Positions 31,223 to 41,555 are shown, counted from the first letter of the stretch. The stretch: DNA of 64,000 bases from Symsagittifera roscoffensis (GCF_963678635.1 NC_087063.1:14887006-14951005), one strand, 5' to 3'. The notes: generated by a model not told the origin, from the sequence alone. Numbers and translations are program-made.

Positions 31223-31564
31223 GATAAAATGTTTCTTTGTTAGGGATAATTCTACTTAGTTACAAATAAGATATGTTTAAAAAGTGAATTAATCTCTAAA
31301 TTAAAACATTAAAAAGTGAGCGGTCATTCTCTCCGTCGGAGAGAATGAAGATAACAAGGTCATATCTAAATTAACCAGTTAAGAAACTTTAAGACTAATT
31401 AAATGAAATAAGACGAATGGTAAGATTCGCAACAGTGACAACATGGGGCTCTCATCCAGGGGCACGTAAAAATAACAATAAATGTATCCAAAATTATCTA
31501 AAAACAAGGTCATTGAAAGTTTGTTTGTATAAAATTGAATATTTTTCACATAACTATTTTCCCA
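31222..31564 (-). repeat. 5' LTR of the chimeric element
   Basis: 343 bp, A-type, TG...CA. It differs from the LTR at 23,299 at about 3 positions and from the LTR at 17,197 at about 4. The right flank (TAGACTCTATTAATCG) is the same as that of the 23,299-23,641 LTR, so both LTRs occupy the same original insertion site. Confidence 0.92.
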
Positions 31565-32835
31565 TAGACTCTATTAATCGAATTGTTTGATAATATTTTT
31601 GAATGTAGTCGACCCATGTACCGAATAATTCAAACAGGTATAATTTGAACTTAAGTTAAAATGGCAGAAAACTATTAAATATCTGGAGTGTAGAAAGAAA
31701 CACAACAAAATGATATTGTGTAGATTGGAATAGAGTAAACTGTAACTAAAAAAGAAAACAGAGGAAAGTCATGACAAGTTTTGAAACCACGTAGTTTCAT
31801 GAAATGTCTCCTGTTTTTATCAGATGTCTACTTTGAAACAAATTTGAAATTTTGCGGATCTTAAAACAATTTGGATGGATCTCAAAATTTTTTTTTCGAG
31901 GGACTCCACGGTCCAACCAAACCTCATGACCTGATTTTATGAGGAAAACAAAGCCTCTAGGGGCAAAAATGGGTGTGAGAAGGATGTTTGTTTAACTATC
32001 CGAACATCCTTCCCGCATTCTGTGATGTGAGTACCTAACATAATTGTACATCAAAATTTTCGCTGAGATAGACGACTATACTCACGTATGCCTGCCCTGT
32101 AAGCGGCTGTCTGACCACCTTCTGCTTTTACTTCAGTCACAACCACTGGACCACTCTTCTGAATACGCATGCCCAGTTCCTCGTCCACACTCCGGCACAT
32201 CACCACATTGCGGTATCTAAGATGGGAGGTACCAACATAAACTAACCAAAGAACGGTATGACAGGAGAGTCAAAGAGTCACATTCGATACTACGTTTTGA
32301 AGCTAGAATTAAATGTCAAAATTGTTTAAAAAAATGGTTTCTACCAACCGAAGTGGACTTATCAAAGGCTGTTAAGAAGGTCTAAGGATGGTACATTGAT
32401 ATCAATTTTCCAATTTGAAATTAAACTGTTTTGTTGAACCTCAAAAACCTTTTTTGTTTGCGATTCGATGCCATTTTTTGCATGTAGGACTTTGATTCAT
32501 CCGATAATGGCATCCAATCATCAGAAAGAGCCTTGCTCAACAAAAAACTCAACGTCGAATGGGAAAACTAATATAAATGTATTATCCTTAGACTGTATTA
32601 ACAGGCAGCAGCCTTTGATAAATTCACTTTGATTGGTAGAAACTAAATTGTTATAGCTTAAACATTTACGTCTAGCTTCGAAAAGTTTTATGGACAGTGA
32701 TTCTATGATTCTTCGTTCAATTTTTGGCGAAAAAGTTTTTTTTCAATTCACACCTACGTGAGCAGATTTTCCATGAATGTCAGTGTGTTGTTCAGTCTAC
32801 AAAATAGGATCCAACTTGAAATATACGTTTTATTC
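31565..32835 (-). repeat. Duplicated host intron block with exon 7, copy 2
   Basis: Counterpart of 23,642-24,912. It contains exon 7 (32,086-32,216). After about 32,835 the sequence continues into ordinary intron (AGAACAAGAAAAATT), whereas copy 1 enters element B. This marks the unoccupied insertion site. Confidence 0.85.
32086..32216 (-). CDS. Host gene exon 7, upstream copy: first half of PDZ domain
   Basis: This 131-base exon has acceptor ATCTTAG and donor ATAC|GTGAGT. It encodes the PDZ carboxylate-binding segment (DEELGMRIQK, where the ELGM motif stands for the usual GLGF) and the following strands to RAGI. It differs from the copy at 24,163-24,293 by at least one residue (Ser for Asn). 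The length is not a multiple of three, so splicing both copies into one mRNA would break the frame; they must be alternatives, or one must be skipped. Both copies keep intact splice sites. Confidence 0.8.
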
Positions 32836-33059
32836 AGAACAAGAAAAATTTTCATACTAAATAGGCCATAGGCATTCAGGTCTTGCATATTTCCAGAAAG
32901 CGGAAAATCTGAAGAAAAATCTTATTTTCTGAGTAAATTTTTTTTCGCGTCTTCGCGAAAAAAAAAACGTTTTGAATACATTTTATTTAAATTAATAACC
33001 TAATTTTTTACTTGTTGTTGTGATCGTAAAGTGTAACTACTACAGTACTTTGAACTGAC

Positions 33060-33186
33060 CTGTTTCCCCATACTTCTCCTCTTCCCTGAATAGCGTGAGG
33101 TCGGGTGGAGTCCTGTTTTCCTAATTTGGACAGTTGTCGCGAGAGCACTGACAGGTACTGCTTACGGAAGGACTCTTCGGGACCAC
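33060..33186 (-). CDS. Host gene exon 6
   Basis: This exon of 127 bases is too short for a normal ORF search and was found by its splice signals: acceptor AATTGTAG and donor AACAG|GTCAGT. It encodes a charged linker before the PDZ domain (RKQYLSVLSRQLSKLGKQ). Two leading bases complete the glycine codon from exon 5. Two trailing bases plus one base of exon 7 make an arginine codon. The double phase match is strong support. Confidence 0.75.
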
Positions 33187-33393
33187 CTACAATTTAAATC
33201 TCAATTGTCGTTTTTTCAAAATGAAATCGGCTTTAGTTTAAAGAAAACTGAGTTTATATGTCCGCGAGTTGAAGTCACAGAGAAATTCAGTATTTCCTCA
33301 AAAATGTATTAGTAAAAAATCAGTTCTGCATCAGATTCTGGCAAGTGGCAATTTATCTCCGATCAGAGATAAATCAGGGAAAAAGCCGCAGTG

Positions 33394-33424
33394 CTGTAAC
33401 AGTACTGATTCAGTACTGTTACAG
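33394..33424. repeat. Perfect 15-bp inverted repeat
   Basis: CTGTAACAGTACTGA and TCAGTACTGTTACAG are exact reverse complements with one T between. The core CAGTACTG occurs again directly after it. Such near-perfect palindromes may be transposon ends or extrude as cruciforms. Confidence 0.75.
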
Positions 33425-33689
33425 TACTGTTTTTATTCTGCTATTTTTCTGATCGAAATAAAGTCAGAGGTTTTGTTCTGATAAATATCTGATCAGAATG
33501 AAATCAGAGGTTTTGTTCTGAAATTTTTTGATCAAAAAACAAAAAATTTGTTTTCTGTTATTTGAATAATCAGAAATCAATTAAAAATTCAAAAAAAAAC
33601 AAAAATTCCGCACATAGGCACAAACGTGACTTAAAAGAAACAACACTGCTCGTATCAGGGTGAAGCCTTAAATGTTTCGACTGCCTTCT

Positions 33690-34690
33690 AAGGTCTATGG
33701 AGCAGTAATAACAAGAATAAAATTAAATTTAAAAAAATGAAACAAAAAAATCATAAAACTTAAATTTGAGATTTTTGTAAAAATCACCCCCCACACACGC
33801 TATATAAAGTACAAAGCGATAGATTCCGCTCCTAGTAACAAATCAATTAGTGTTAAGACTTTCGTAACGAAAGTAACGGAATACATAAGCTTGGGGTAGG
33901 TTTTTTTCTTCAGATAAACTTCGATTTTTTATCTAACTACTTTTGACAGAATTATTTTATATCATTCAAAAATTATTGTTGTCCTGAGCTTAAAATTAAA
34001 AAGATATTTCACATTTAATCATTTTTCGTAAAATGATGGGGGTTTAAGAATTGCCATTTTGGTCAATTTGGCACAATTAACACGCGATATATTTCGCGCT
34101 ATTAAGACTTAAGCGGAGATTTAATCCGTCAAAGAAATTGTTCCAAATTGGTTGAAGGAAGCTTATTTGCCATAATTGATTTGTTTCTAGGAGCGAAATT
34201 TATCAATTTGTGCTTGTAATATGGCGTGTGGGGGATTATTCTTACAAAAAATCTCAAATAAAAAAAAATCATTTTGTTTTAATTACATTCAGTTTTTTCA
34301 TGTTATTACTGCTCCATAGGATGCTCTATAAATTAAGGCATGGTGATAAACTGAAAAATAGTTTTCTTTTGAGATTTTTTATGAAAATCATACGCCATAT
34401 AAAGTGCAAAGTGACAGATTTTGCTACTAGTAACAATTCAATTATTGCAAACAAGCGGCCTTTAACCAATTTGGAACGCTTTCTAAGACTTCACAAAAAT
34501 CAGCCATAATTTTACGAAAAAAGATCACAGGTGAAATATCTCTTCAAATTTAAGCTCAGGACAACAATACCTTTTGAATCATATTTAAAAAATCCGGCAA
34601 AAACGAGCTAGTTAAATAAACGAAATTTGTCTGAAGAAAAAACCCATCACGAGCACAAAAATTCCGTTATTTTCGTTACAAAATTCGGAA
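33690..34690. mobile_element. Foldback-like element: large imperfect inverted repeat
   Basis: 33,865-34,275 pairs with 34,370-34,690 as imperfect reverse complements, centre near 34,320. Shared phrases include AGCTCAGGACAACAATA and TTTTTTCTTCAGA (in opposite orientations). A further copy of the inner block (TATAAAGTxCAAAG ... CTAGTAACAA) lies at 33,770-33,850, making three copies in alternating orientation. There is no transposase ORF; an ORF at 34,210 is spurious. It is probably a non-autonomous foldback or MITE insertion with nested rearrangement. Confidence 0.65.
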
Positions 34691-34993
34691 CAATTATTTG
34701 GTTGGACTGATTTCACGATCGTTTTTTTAAGCGGCTCCGTCAAGCTCAAAAGACACTCAAATGACAGCATCGCTTCTTCAGCATATATATTTCAAAATCT
34801 TGGTTTGTTTTTGTTTCCAGGTCAAATGAATGAGCCACAGACATGGGTTTTCAAAGTAATTGTGCTTTCAAAATATGCTTTTAAAATGTGCTTTCTAAAA
34901 AATGCTCGGAACTAAATTACACGATATGCGGTCTGATTTCCTTAACTAAATCATATGGTCTCTAGATTTTCCCTATTTTTTGAATGGAAAAAC

Positions 34994-35417
34994 CTGTGTC
35001 AGCGTAGCTGATTTCCTCGTGTGGATTATCCAGCTTCATCAAATCAGCACCCACGTACAAATAAAGATTCCTCTTGAAACTCTCTTCGAAAATCAGTTCC
35101 ACGCTTTCGCCTCTCAAAAACCTCATCAAATTATTCACATCTCTGTTTAATTTATGCACGCTTGAAGAGTATTTCAAACTGAGAAGGTCGGTAAGGTTGT
35201 TCAATCCGTTTCCCGATCGTCGCGAATATCTAGGCAAGTACCAGTTGGAAAATTTGCCGATGGATGGGAACGGGCTCGTTTTGGGGGAGGGGTGCGAAAT
35301 TGATGAACACGCGGGAAGAGTTGTAACGAGTCTCGAAGTTGGAGCCAAAAGAAGATTCGAACATGTACTTGTAGTTGTACTGATTGTACTGGTTGGAAAC
35401 ATTCGCTTTGAGACTAG
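34994..35417 (-). CDS. Host gene exon 5
   Basis: The acceptor GTTTTAG and donor ACACAG|GTTTTT bound 424 bases. The first half is Ser/Thr/Pro rich; the second half looks folded and helical (NGLNNLTDLLSLKYSSSV, then NRDVNNLMRFLRGESVEL), ending YADTG at the junction. The frame continues 10 codons past the donor before a stop, which is intron sequence. The conserved-looking helical part may be an uncharacterised N-terminal domain or a dimerising segment. Confidence 0.75.
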
Positions 35418-35671
35418 CTAAAACATTAAGATCATTAAAAATTTTGAAGCCAACGTTTTTTTTGATTAATCTAAAAACTATATTTTTGATGAAACGTCAA
35501 GCGCGTTTGAATATTAACAATTTTCAATTTATCAATTTCTCAATGCTTATGCGGTATTTCTTTGATCCTTTATAGTATTAAAGTGTGGTAGTCTATTTTT
35601 TGTACTTTTTGTAACACAGCAGAAGTTTGAAAAACCACTCAAAAAAAAATGAAACAAACGGCGTAGCTTAC

Positions 35672-35978
35672 CGGTGTTTTGAATGAACTGACAACTCCGC
35701 TATTTTTGATGATTTCGCGAGCATCGGCATTTCTATTCCAGTCTTTTCTCTCCAGAGTCCCGAAATTCCCGCAATTTGTCGAAACTACCATGGGTGTACT
35801 AAACTGGTTATTACATACTTCGTATTTGGATCTTAGAGGAGGTTCCAGGTTGCGGCTTCGAACCCGAAGACAAGGACTGTCAGATATTTTCTTGACTGGC
35901 TTGGGCGTTCGCATAATTTCATTGGATGTTGGAAGAGCCATTGACTGACGGCTTGATTTATTTGACAAAGGCAAAATC
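35672..35978 (-). CDS. Host gene exon 4
   Basis: A strong acceptor (CTTTTTCAG) and donor (CCG|GTAAGC) bound 307 bases. The product is Ser, Asn and Arg rich and disordered-looking (SRQSMALPTSNEIMRTPKP near the start). One base completes the exon 3 codon and the exon ends in phase 0, matching exon 5. No domain is recognised. The upstream polypyrimidine tract and the exact phase agreement make this exon convincing. Confidence 0.75.
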
Positions 35979-37460
35979 CTGAAAAAGAAAATTAAGAAAT
36001 TTGAGATATAACGCTAGAATCATTCTTAGTGTTCTTTAAGGAAAAAAGACACTTTTTAAACTTTATTGTTTGGTGCACCTCTCTGCTTGTGATGTGTGCA
36101 TTTGTATATTTGAATCACTAGCTTTTTGCTTAAAAAATGGCGAAGAAGTTTGTATTCGGATATGTATTGTTTTTTGTTCATTTTTTATTGTTTGTTTCAG
36201 GTTTTGTTCGTTTGTTTTTAAAACCGCAAAATCAGGTACCATAAATTATCATCGGAAAGTGTCGAATGATACATCATATTTTGGACCTATTATTTGGGAT
36301 TCAAACTTCATCAAAAACTTTGAAAAAGTTTTCTCAGTGTCGAGAAAAACCCGTTTGAAATTTTTGGTTTTTCGTCTAATAAGTAACGCGGTCGAGTAAC
36401 GCTTGATATATGAAAACTCATACTTTTTTCTAGACTTTTAGGAAGAAAAACTAGATTTTACTATAAAAAACTAGTTTTGGACGCTTAATTTAGCACTTGT
36501 TTGACAAAAAAAGACTTCAAAAAAATTTAAAATATTTTGCAAAAAATGATTAAAAAAAAGTTTAAATTTTTTTAAAATTTTTGTTTTGTTTTATTTTATT
36601 GGAGGCAAATGTTGCCAAGAATGCCTAATTTACAAAATTTCTATGCAATCGTATAGTTCTTCAATCACGCCACTCACTAAAAACGACAATATCTTGAAAA
36701 AAGGTAAAATTCAAAAAACTTTTTGTTAAACATTTTTATGAAGTAAGTTCGGAACATTCTGTGCTACATGCACAGCAACCGGCTATCCTTGTTTATGCTT
36801 GTCTTAGTTTCTTTTTACTTTAGTAAAGTTAGTTTTTTTAGTTTGTTTCCGCCATATTGACCATCAAAACATTTCAAAATTTTTTTTTCATTCAAAAAAA
36901 TTTGTGGAAAAAAATTTGAAAAAAAAATTTTGAAAGTTTTTGTTTGATTTTTTTTACGATTTCTTTTTTCGTTTTTCTAAGCATTTGATAGAAAAACTGT
37001 TTTCCAATTTACCTATTTTGTTATGACTTTCGAATATGCCTAGTTCTAGAATGTTCTAGAAAAAATCTTTCTTTGTATTTTTAAGACTATGTTCGAAACA
37101 TTCTGGGCTACTTGCACAGAGACCGGCTATCCTTCTTTGACTTATAATGTCTGTAGAATATTCAACCCTGTACAGGTCTAGAATAGCGGTTAAACTTGCA
37201 AACATATCCACCCTAGTAACGAATCATCCCTCCCTCCTCTTTGCAACAGGTGTTGCGTCGGTGGTAGTAAAAAAAACTTCTCACTCTCTCATATTTTTCT
37301 ATTCGGGATCTAAACGTTGGTCTGAGTCAATTACATTCGAAATTTTGAAAACAAAACTTGCTTGCAGTTTTCCATCTGGCAGTTTCCACTTGGCATCATA
37401 ATAGAGCAAGGTCTATTCTTATTCTGTTCAATTCTGTTGCTCGCGTAACAGCTAGACGAC
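35979..37460. other. Host intron between exons 4 and 3
   Basis: No gene found. A 50-base phrase (GTTCGGAACATTCTGTGCTAC ... CCGGCTATCCTT) at about 36,748-36,796 is repeated as a diverged direct copy at about 37,090-37,138. Much of 36,500-37,000 is T-rich low complexity. Confidence 0.5.
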
Positions 37461-37779
37461 CTGTCGCCAGCGACCGAAAACCGTTTCGAGCCCAACCCAC
37501 GAGAACTTCCGACGACCGAAGAGTCGTTTAGAAACCTTGATGTTGAACAACTTCGGCTTGCTGGCAAATTGCGAAGGTCATCAGTTGACCTTTCAAGGTC
37601 ACGGGGGTAGAGAATTTGACTTCTTCTGACCATAGTTGGAGTGGATGAGAACTGTTTTTGATTGACAGGTGAGGGGGACTCGATTTGAAGCTCGCTTCTA
37701 AAAATTGGCCTGGCTTGGATGAGAGGAGTTCTGGAGACAGATTGAGCGTCCCGTTTTTTGTACAAACGGTCCTTTTTAC
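37461..37779 (-). CDS. Host gene exon 3
   Basis: The acceptor TTATTTAAG is followed by GT that completes the codon begun in exon 2. The exon encodes a basic, Ser/Arg/Pro-rich segment (for example RDAQSVSRTPLIQARPIF) with many possible phosphorylation sites. The donor GACAG|GTCGTC at 37,461 gives the phase needed by exon 4. The frame remains open to 37,331, so this donor is the least certain junction of the model. The 5' side is well supported. Confidence 0.6.
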
Positions 37780-39373
37780 CTTAAATAATAAAACTTCTTA
37801 GTTAAATTGAACAACAGTGAATATACTTTACAGATTGATGCTATCGAAGAGTATGAACTAAAGCAAGTTCTAATAATCCTTCATTTCCCAAAAAAGTGTG
37901 AAAAAAAAACATTTCTTTAAATTTGAACACGGATAGCTGAACACTTGGGTTACTGTGCAAGTCAATCATCGTGATAAGAAAAAAGAAAGTTCTTTTCTCA
38001 ATTTGTGGCGTTTTTTGATGTGATCAGAGGATCTACAAAACTTAAAATTTAGGCATAATTGACAATGACAGTAAGAAATCCTATTCAAACAACAATTTTT
38101 TTCTTCGAAAAATGAGTTTCGATACAAAAAATAAAAAATAAAGTTTTCAAAGTTTTTGCTAAATTTTGTCCGAATTTTAAAAGTAATTTTATTCCCAAGA
38201 AGAAGCTAAAAACATTCAATTTTTGCTGTACAAAAATTAAATTGTCACTGTTTTATTAAAAATTTATTATCTTATTTTAAGCCTGCTCGCTCGCTGTACT
38301 CTCTCGAAATGAGCATAAGAACAAAAATTTCAAAAATAATTTTGCTGGATGAGTTAGCTCATTCTTTTCTCAAGCTGAGTCGTTTTTTGTGTTTTTCTTT
38401 CTGTTGTGATACAAAGATAAGAACGAGAATTTAGAACTTAAACATACTCTATAGTGCTAGTCAATAAAGCATATTTCACATTAAAATTCTTTGAAATTTC
38501 CATTTTTTGCAGAACCGTTTTTTGAACTTTTAAATAGTTTTATAGCCACAAGGAAGCTAAAAAAATTGTAAGCTAATTTTATTGAAGTAAAAATAAGTTT
38601 TCACAGCTCAAATAAAAACCAGATTGCAGACCAGTGTATTTGTTTTCAAAATTTCCTATGTCATTCAAGATAGAAATAGCTTTAATAGTGGTATATCACT
38701 CAACCAATTCCGATGATTCTTTGTGGTACCTTATTTTGCGTAAAAAAAAGAAAATTATAGTAAAACAACACAACCGAAGGCACAGCTCCTCCCAACTTTC
38801 AGTGTTAAAAACAACAATTGGCATCGAAGTTTAAAACATGAACCAAGTAATTGGGAAAATAGTGTGAAAAGCTTATATTGTTACACCCAGTGGTGGCTAC
38901 TGAAACTTTTCGAGGTGTTAGGGCGGACTTTACAAAGTTTTCAAAAGTTTTGTCGACTTACTTTTTTGTCAAGAGCAAATTGAATTCCAAAGTTCTTCAA
39001 AAATATCATAACAACCCGGCTGTTATGAAAAAAGTTCTGCGCCGCAAGCAAAATTGTGAAAGTATTGTTATAAATGCTGTTTTGGGCATTTTTTGAAAAT
39101 TTTGACCAAATTAGTATGTAGAGGCGCCAAAATCGCCTAAAGAAAAACTTAGGGGTCGATCTGCCGATTAAAGATGTACAAAAAGAGAGCAAAAGGTTTT
39201 GACTAAAAAATTGCGCGTAGACCAAAAGCTTTAATTTAACCAAAAAAAGGTTTGGAACAAAAAAAATTACTGATTACCGCTTCTGCTTATACACAAGATG
39301 AAAATAATTGCCCAAAGAAAAGAAAATTGCCCAGACCCTCAAAAAATATCTCAAAAAAAGCATATAAATTTAC
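37780..39373. other. Host intron between exons 3 and 2
   Basis: AT-rich sequence without a gene to about 38,887. From 38,888 a diverged copy of the hAT-like repeat follows, ending about 39,290. Confidence 0.5.
38888..39290 (+). mobile_element. Non-autonomous DNA-transposon-like repeat, copy 2
   Basis: Starts CAGTGGTGGCTACTG and contains GTTAGGGCGGAC, a GCGCCGCAAGCAAAATT block and GGCGCCAAAATCGCC, all matching blocks of the copy at 15,091 in the same order. There is no coding capacity. Confidence 0.45.
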
Positions 39374-39850
39374 CACAAGTGTTTTTGATATCGCAATCCT
39401 GCGGTAGTGGCAAAAACGGCACAAACTGTGAGTCCCTGCCATGTGGGGAAACTCGGGACAAAGTGCCACTTCGTGAGCTCCAACTTCCGCTTTTCTCACA
39501 TGAACAACCATTTGATCCGCTACTGTTAGTCGCATGAAGCTCATTCTGCGATCCTAGCAGTTTTTTCCGCTCCGTCGGAAGTTTCCTATTGCTGTAACCG
39601 GAAGTACCAAAAAGAGAACTGTTATGCAATTGATCCATGATTACATCATAGTTGTCACTTTCATTTTCTTCTTCGAGGTGTGAAACGTTCATTCCGTGAC
39701 TGAAACTCGTAGAAACCAGTCGGTCTATTGCGCCTTCGCTCTTAGACATCGTTTGGTAGAAAGAGAGGCCTGAGTACTGCGTGTAAGATGTATTTCTGGA
39801 TTTTTTCCTCAGTTTAGACGGAAGAACTGATGATAGAGTTGGCTCATATT
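39374..39850 (-). CDS. Host gene exon 2
   Basis: This exon has 477 bases; the acceptor is TTGATTTAG and the donor is TGTG|GTAAAT. It encodes a Ser, Asn and Glu rich, probably disordered region (for example SHLEEENESDNYDVIMDQ), with many Ser-Gly pairs near the end. Phase matches exon 1 on one side (2 bases) and exon 3 on the other (1 base). The same frame is open further 5' to 39,887, but the phase of exon 1 supports the internal acceptor. Diverged copies of a DNA-transposon-like repeat flank it at 38,888 and 40,244. Confidence 0.7.
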
Positions 39851-39959
39851 CTAAATCAATTTTTCTATGAATTATGAACGTTATCATTTTTTGAATGAAA
39901 AACAGATGTTATGCGCTCTTTGTCACTATTGTAGAAACTCTCAACACCTGGTCTCAATA

Positions 39960-40244
39960 GTAAAAAAAATTCAAATGGGTTATTGAAATTTGGATTTTTC
40001 AACCGTTCTAAATTTGGCAGTTTCCCCGAAATTTTCCAAAAAAGTGCCCAAAAAAGTCTTTTTCGACCTGTTTTTTCAAAAATTTGCCTGCGGCGTAGAA
40101 AAGTTGGCCAAAACAGCGTCTTTTTAGTGCTTTAGAAGAGCTCGGAAAATCATTTTGGTCGACCTAAAAAAAAGTTCGTCAAAGTTTTCGAAAATTTTTT
40201 GAAAATCCGCCCCCCCCCTCGAGAAAATCCTAGATCCGCCCCTG
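39960..40244 (-). mobile_element. Non-autonomous DNA-transposon-like repeat, copy 3
   Basis: Read on the minus strand it begins CAGGGGCGGATCTAGGATTT, then a G-rich run, then GGTCGACCAAAATGATTTTC and ACGCCGCAGGCAAATTTTT. It aligns along about 250 bases with the copy at 15,091. It lies in the first intron, just upstream of exon 2. Confidence 0.55.
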
Positions 40245-40558
40245 AATTTATGCAAACTTTTTTTGATGTGCAGCTAAAAGATTTTTCTCAGTTGATAGAA
40301 TATTTTTCTCAAATCATTCATTTTTATTTAACAAAATGAATGAATTGAAATAAAAATTATAAATGGTCTTTGAAAAAAATTTCCTGTTCTTGCAAAGACA
40401 CAATGCATGGAACTGTACGACAAGCACTTTTCTCGAATAAAATTGAATGGTAAACATTTTTCTGGGATAAAATTGTATGACAAGCATTTTTTTTACATGG
40501 AGGTCAACCTGGGTATCAAGAAAAATTGATGAAGTATTGCCTTATTATAAAAACTGAC

Positions 40559-40718
40559 CTGTTTGCTTGTCGTATCCGATAAGTGAACTTGACTCAACTA
40601 AAGTGAACTGAATGAGAATTGACTCTTTGGTGGATGTTTTGTCCAGAGGAATAACAATAGAGGGGAGAGCTAGGTTGCGGGACTGTAAATGTTTACACCT
40701 GCTGCACTCTTGGTTCAT
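40559..40718 (-). CDS. Host gene exon 1 (start codon)
   Basis: The ATG at 40,718 opens 53 codons, with a Cys-rich start (MNQECSRCKHL) and a Ser-rich end. The donor is ACAG|GTCAGT and leaves one base (G) that joins the first two bases (AA) of exon 2 in frame. The frame is open for about 36 bases upstream without another ATG, after a TGA, so this Met is the best start. An upstream coding exon joined by an acceptor near 40,750 cannot be excluded. No TATA box or promoter could be assigned. Confidence 0.6.
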
Positions 40719-41555
40719 TATTAGGAGAACGTGAGATGCAATTAAAATGAAGAAGGCTTCTAGTTTTCAACTAAAACTGTTTGATACAGTAAACTTTAAC
40801 AAAAACTTGATCCCTTTATCAAAAGCTACTAATTGAGTCCGAGTGGTCGCTCCTTTTTTTGTAGGATATGCAAAAATTTCAGGCTCAGGCCTCAGACTCA
40901 AAGTATAATCTGGTCTTTTTGGTTATATATTACACCCCCCCCCCCCACACCCCCCCCCCCCACTCTGACTAAATGATGTGAAACGACGCTACAAATCATA
41001 ATAAAAATGGGATCGATATTACTAAAAAACGCACGGCTGATATCCACAGCGTTGATTTAACATGGAGAATGGCAAAATTGGGAGTTTAATGATAATTATG
41101 AATTAATTTAGACTCCTATTTGTGAAATTTAAGAGCTGCCATTGGAAAAAAGGGGAAAATAATCTGTTTGAGGTTGAAATCAATAAAATTACTTGATGGC
41201 CAGCGCCATATTACTACTCAGCTTTTTTAAAGCGCTGTCGATCAAATTTTGTAATAAAAATTTTCTTTTTCATTTTTCATTCTTAGGTAGGGTATAACCG
41301 AAAAGACCCGAATTTTCTAAAATGTTTTTTTTTCGGTAAATGAAGTCACTAGATGATCACCACATCGATATGTTCCGAGCAAAGAGATGATAAACTTTGC
41401 TTCCAATCCTTCATTTAACATTTTCAAGACACTAACTGAAAAATTAGTTGCAGATCGAAACATTAAATTCATGTATCGGAGAGTCTTTTCACCGCAAACT
41501 AACCGCATCACCATAATTCATTGGCTTATGATTGGTTAATAATTTATTAATAAGT
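40719..41555. other. Region upstream of the host gene start
   Basis: This is the likely 5' flank or first non-coding intron of the PDZ-PH gene. It contains two C-rich runs (40,934-40,962). A 65-codon minus frame at 41,317-41,514 (MVMRLVCGEKTLRYMNLMF) looks protein-like but has no partner exon that I can join. No core promoter could be identified. Confidence 0.35.

Larger units (their letters stand above)
24913..31564 (-). mobile_element. Chimeric LTR retrotransposon (B 3' half joined to A-type 5' half)
   Basis: From the right, this unit has the A-type LTR (31,222-31,564), A-type gag, protease and RT. At the join near 27,353-27,358 (and again near 28,772-28,778 in the tandem copy) the RT frame passes directly into an integrase of a different family (IRNDQGTGF). 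The left part, with integrase and pol tail up to a probable LTR at 24,913, belongs to element B. A 1,419-bp tandem duplication lies across the join. The structure cannot result from simple transposition and points to recombination. Confidence 0.85.
33187..34993. other. Host intron between exons 6 and 5, with palindromes
   Basis: No gene. Contents: a perfect hairpin at 33,394-33,424; a direct repeat of about 28 bases containing TCAGAGGTTTTGTTCTGA (near 33,463 and 33,505); and a large inverted repeat from 33,865 to 34,690 described separately. The remainder is AT-rich. Confidence 0.6.
13260..40718 (-). other. Host gene, nine coding exons, PDZ-PH-PH scaffold protein (whole locus)
   Basis: Nine minus-strand exons were chained by GT/AG sites with matching codon phase: 40,718-40,559; 39,850-39,374; 37,779-37,461; 35,978-35,672; 35,417-34,994; 33,186-33,060; 32,216-32,086 or 24,293-24,163; 14,569-14,320; 14,036-13,406. 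The sum is 2,826 bases, a multiple of three, giving about 941 residues. The first 600 residues are Ser/Arg rich and unrecognised; then come a PDZ domain (about 606-685), a PH domain (about 700-790) and a second PH domain ending at the C-terminus. PDZ binds C-terminal peptides and PH binds phosphoinositides or proteins, so a membrane-cortex scaffold is likely. Other PDZ-plus-PH families (CNK, ArhGAP21-like, syntrophin) do not match the order; vertebrate PDZPH1 may, from memory only. Confidence 0.8.

Noticed and set aside
41317-41514. Minus-strand ORF of 65 codons as an upstream exon of the PDZ-PH gene
   Set aside because: It looks protein-like, but no donor with the correct phase toward 40,718 was found and the exon 1 ATG already gives a start.
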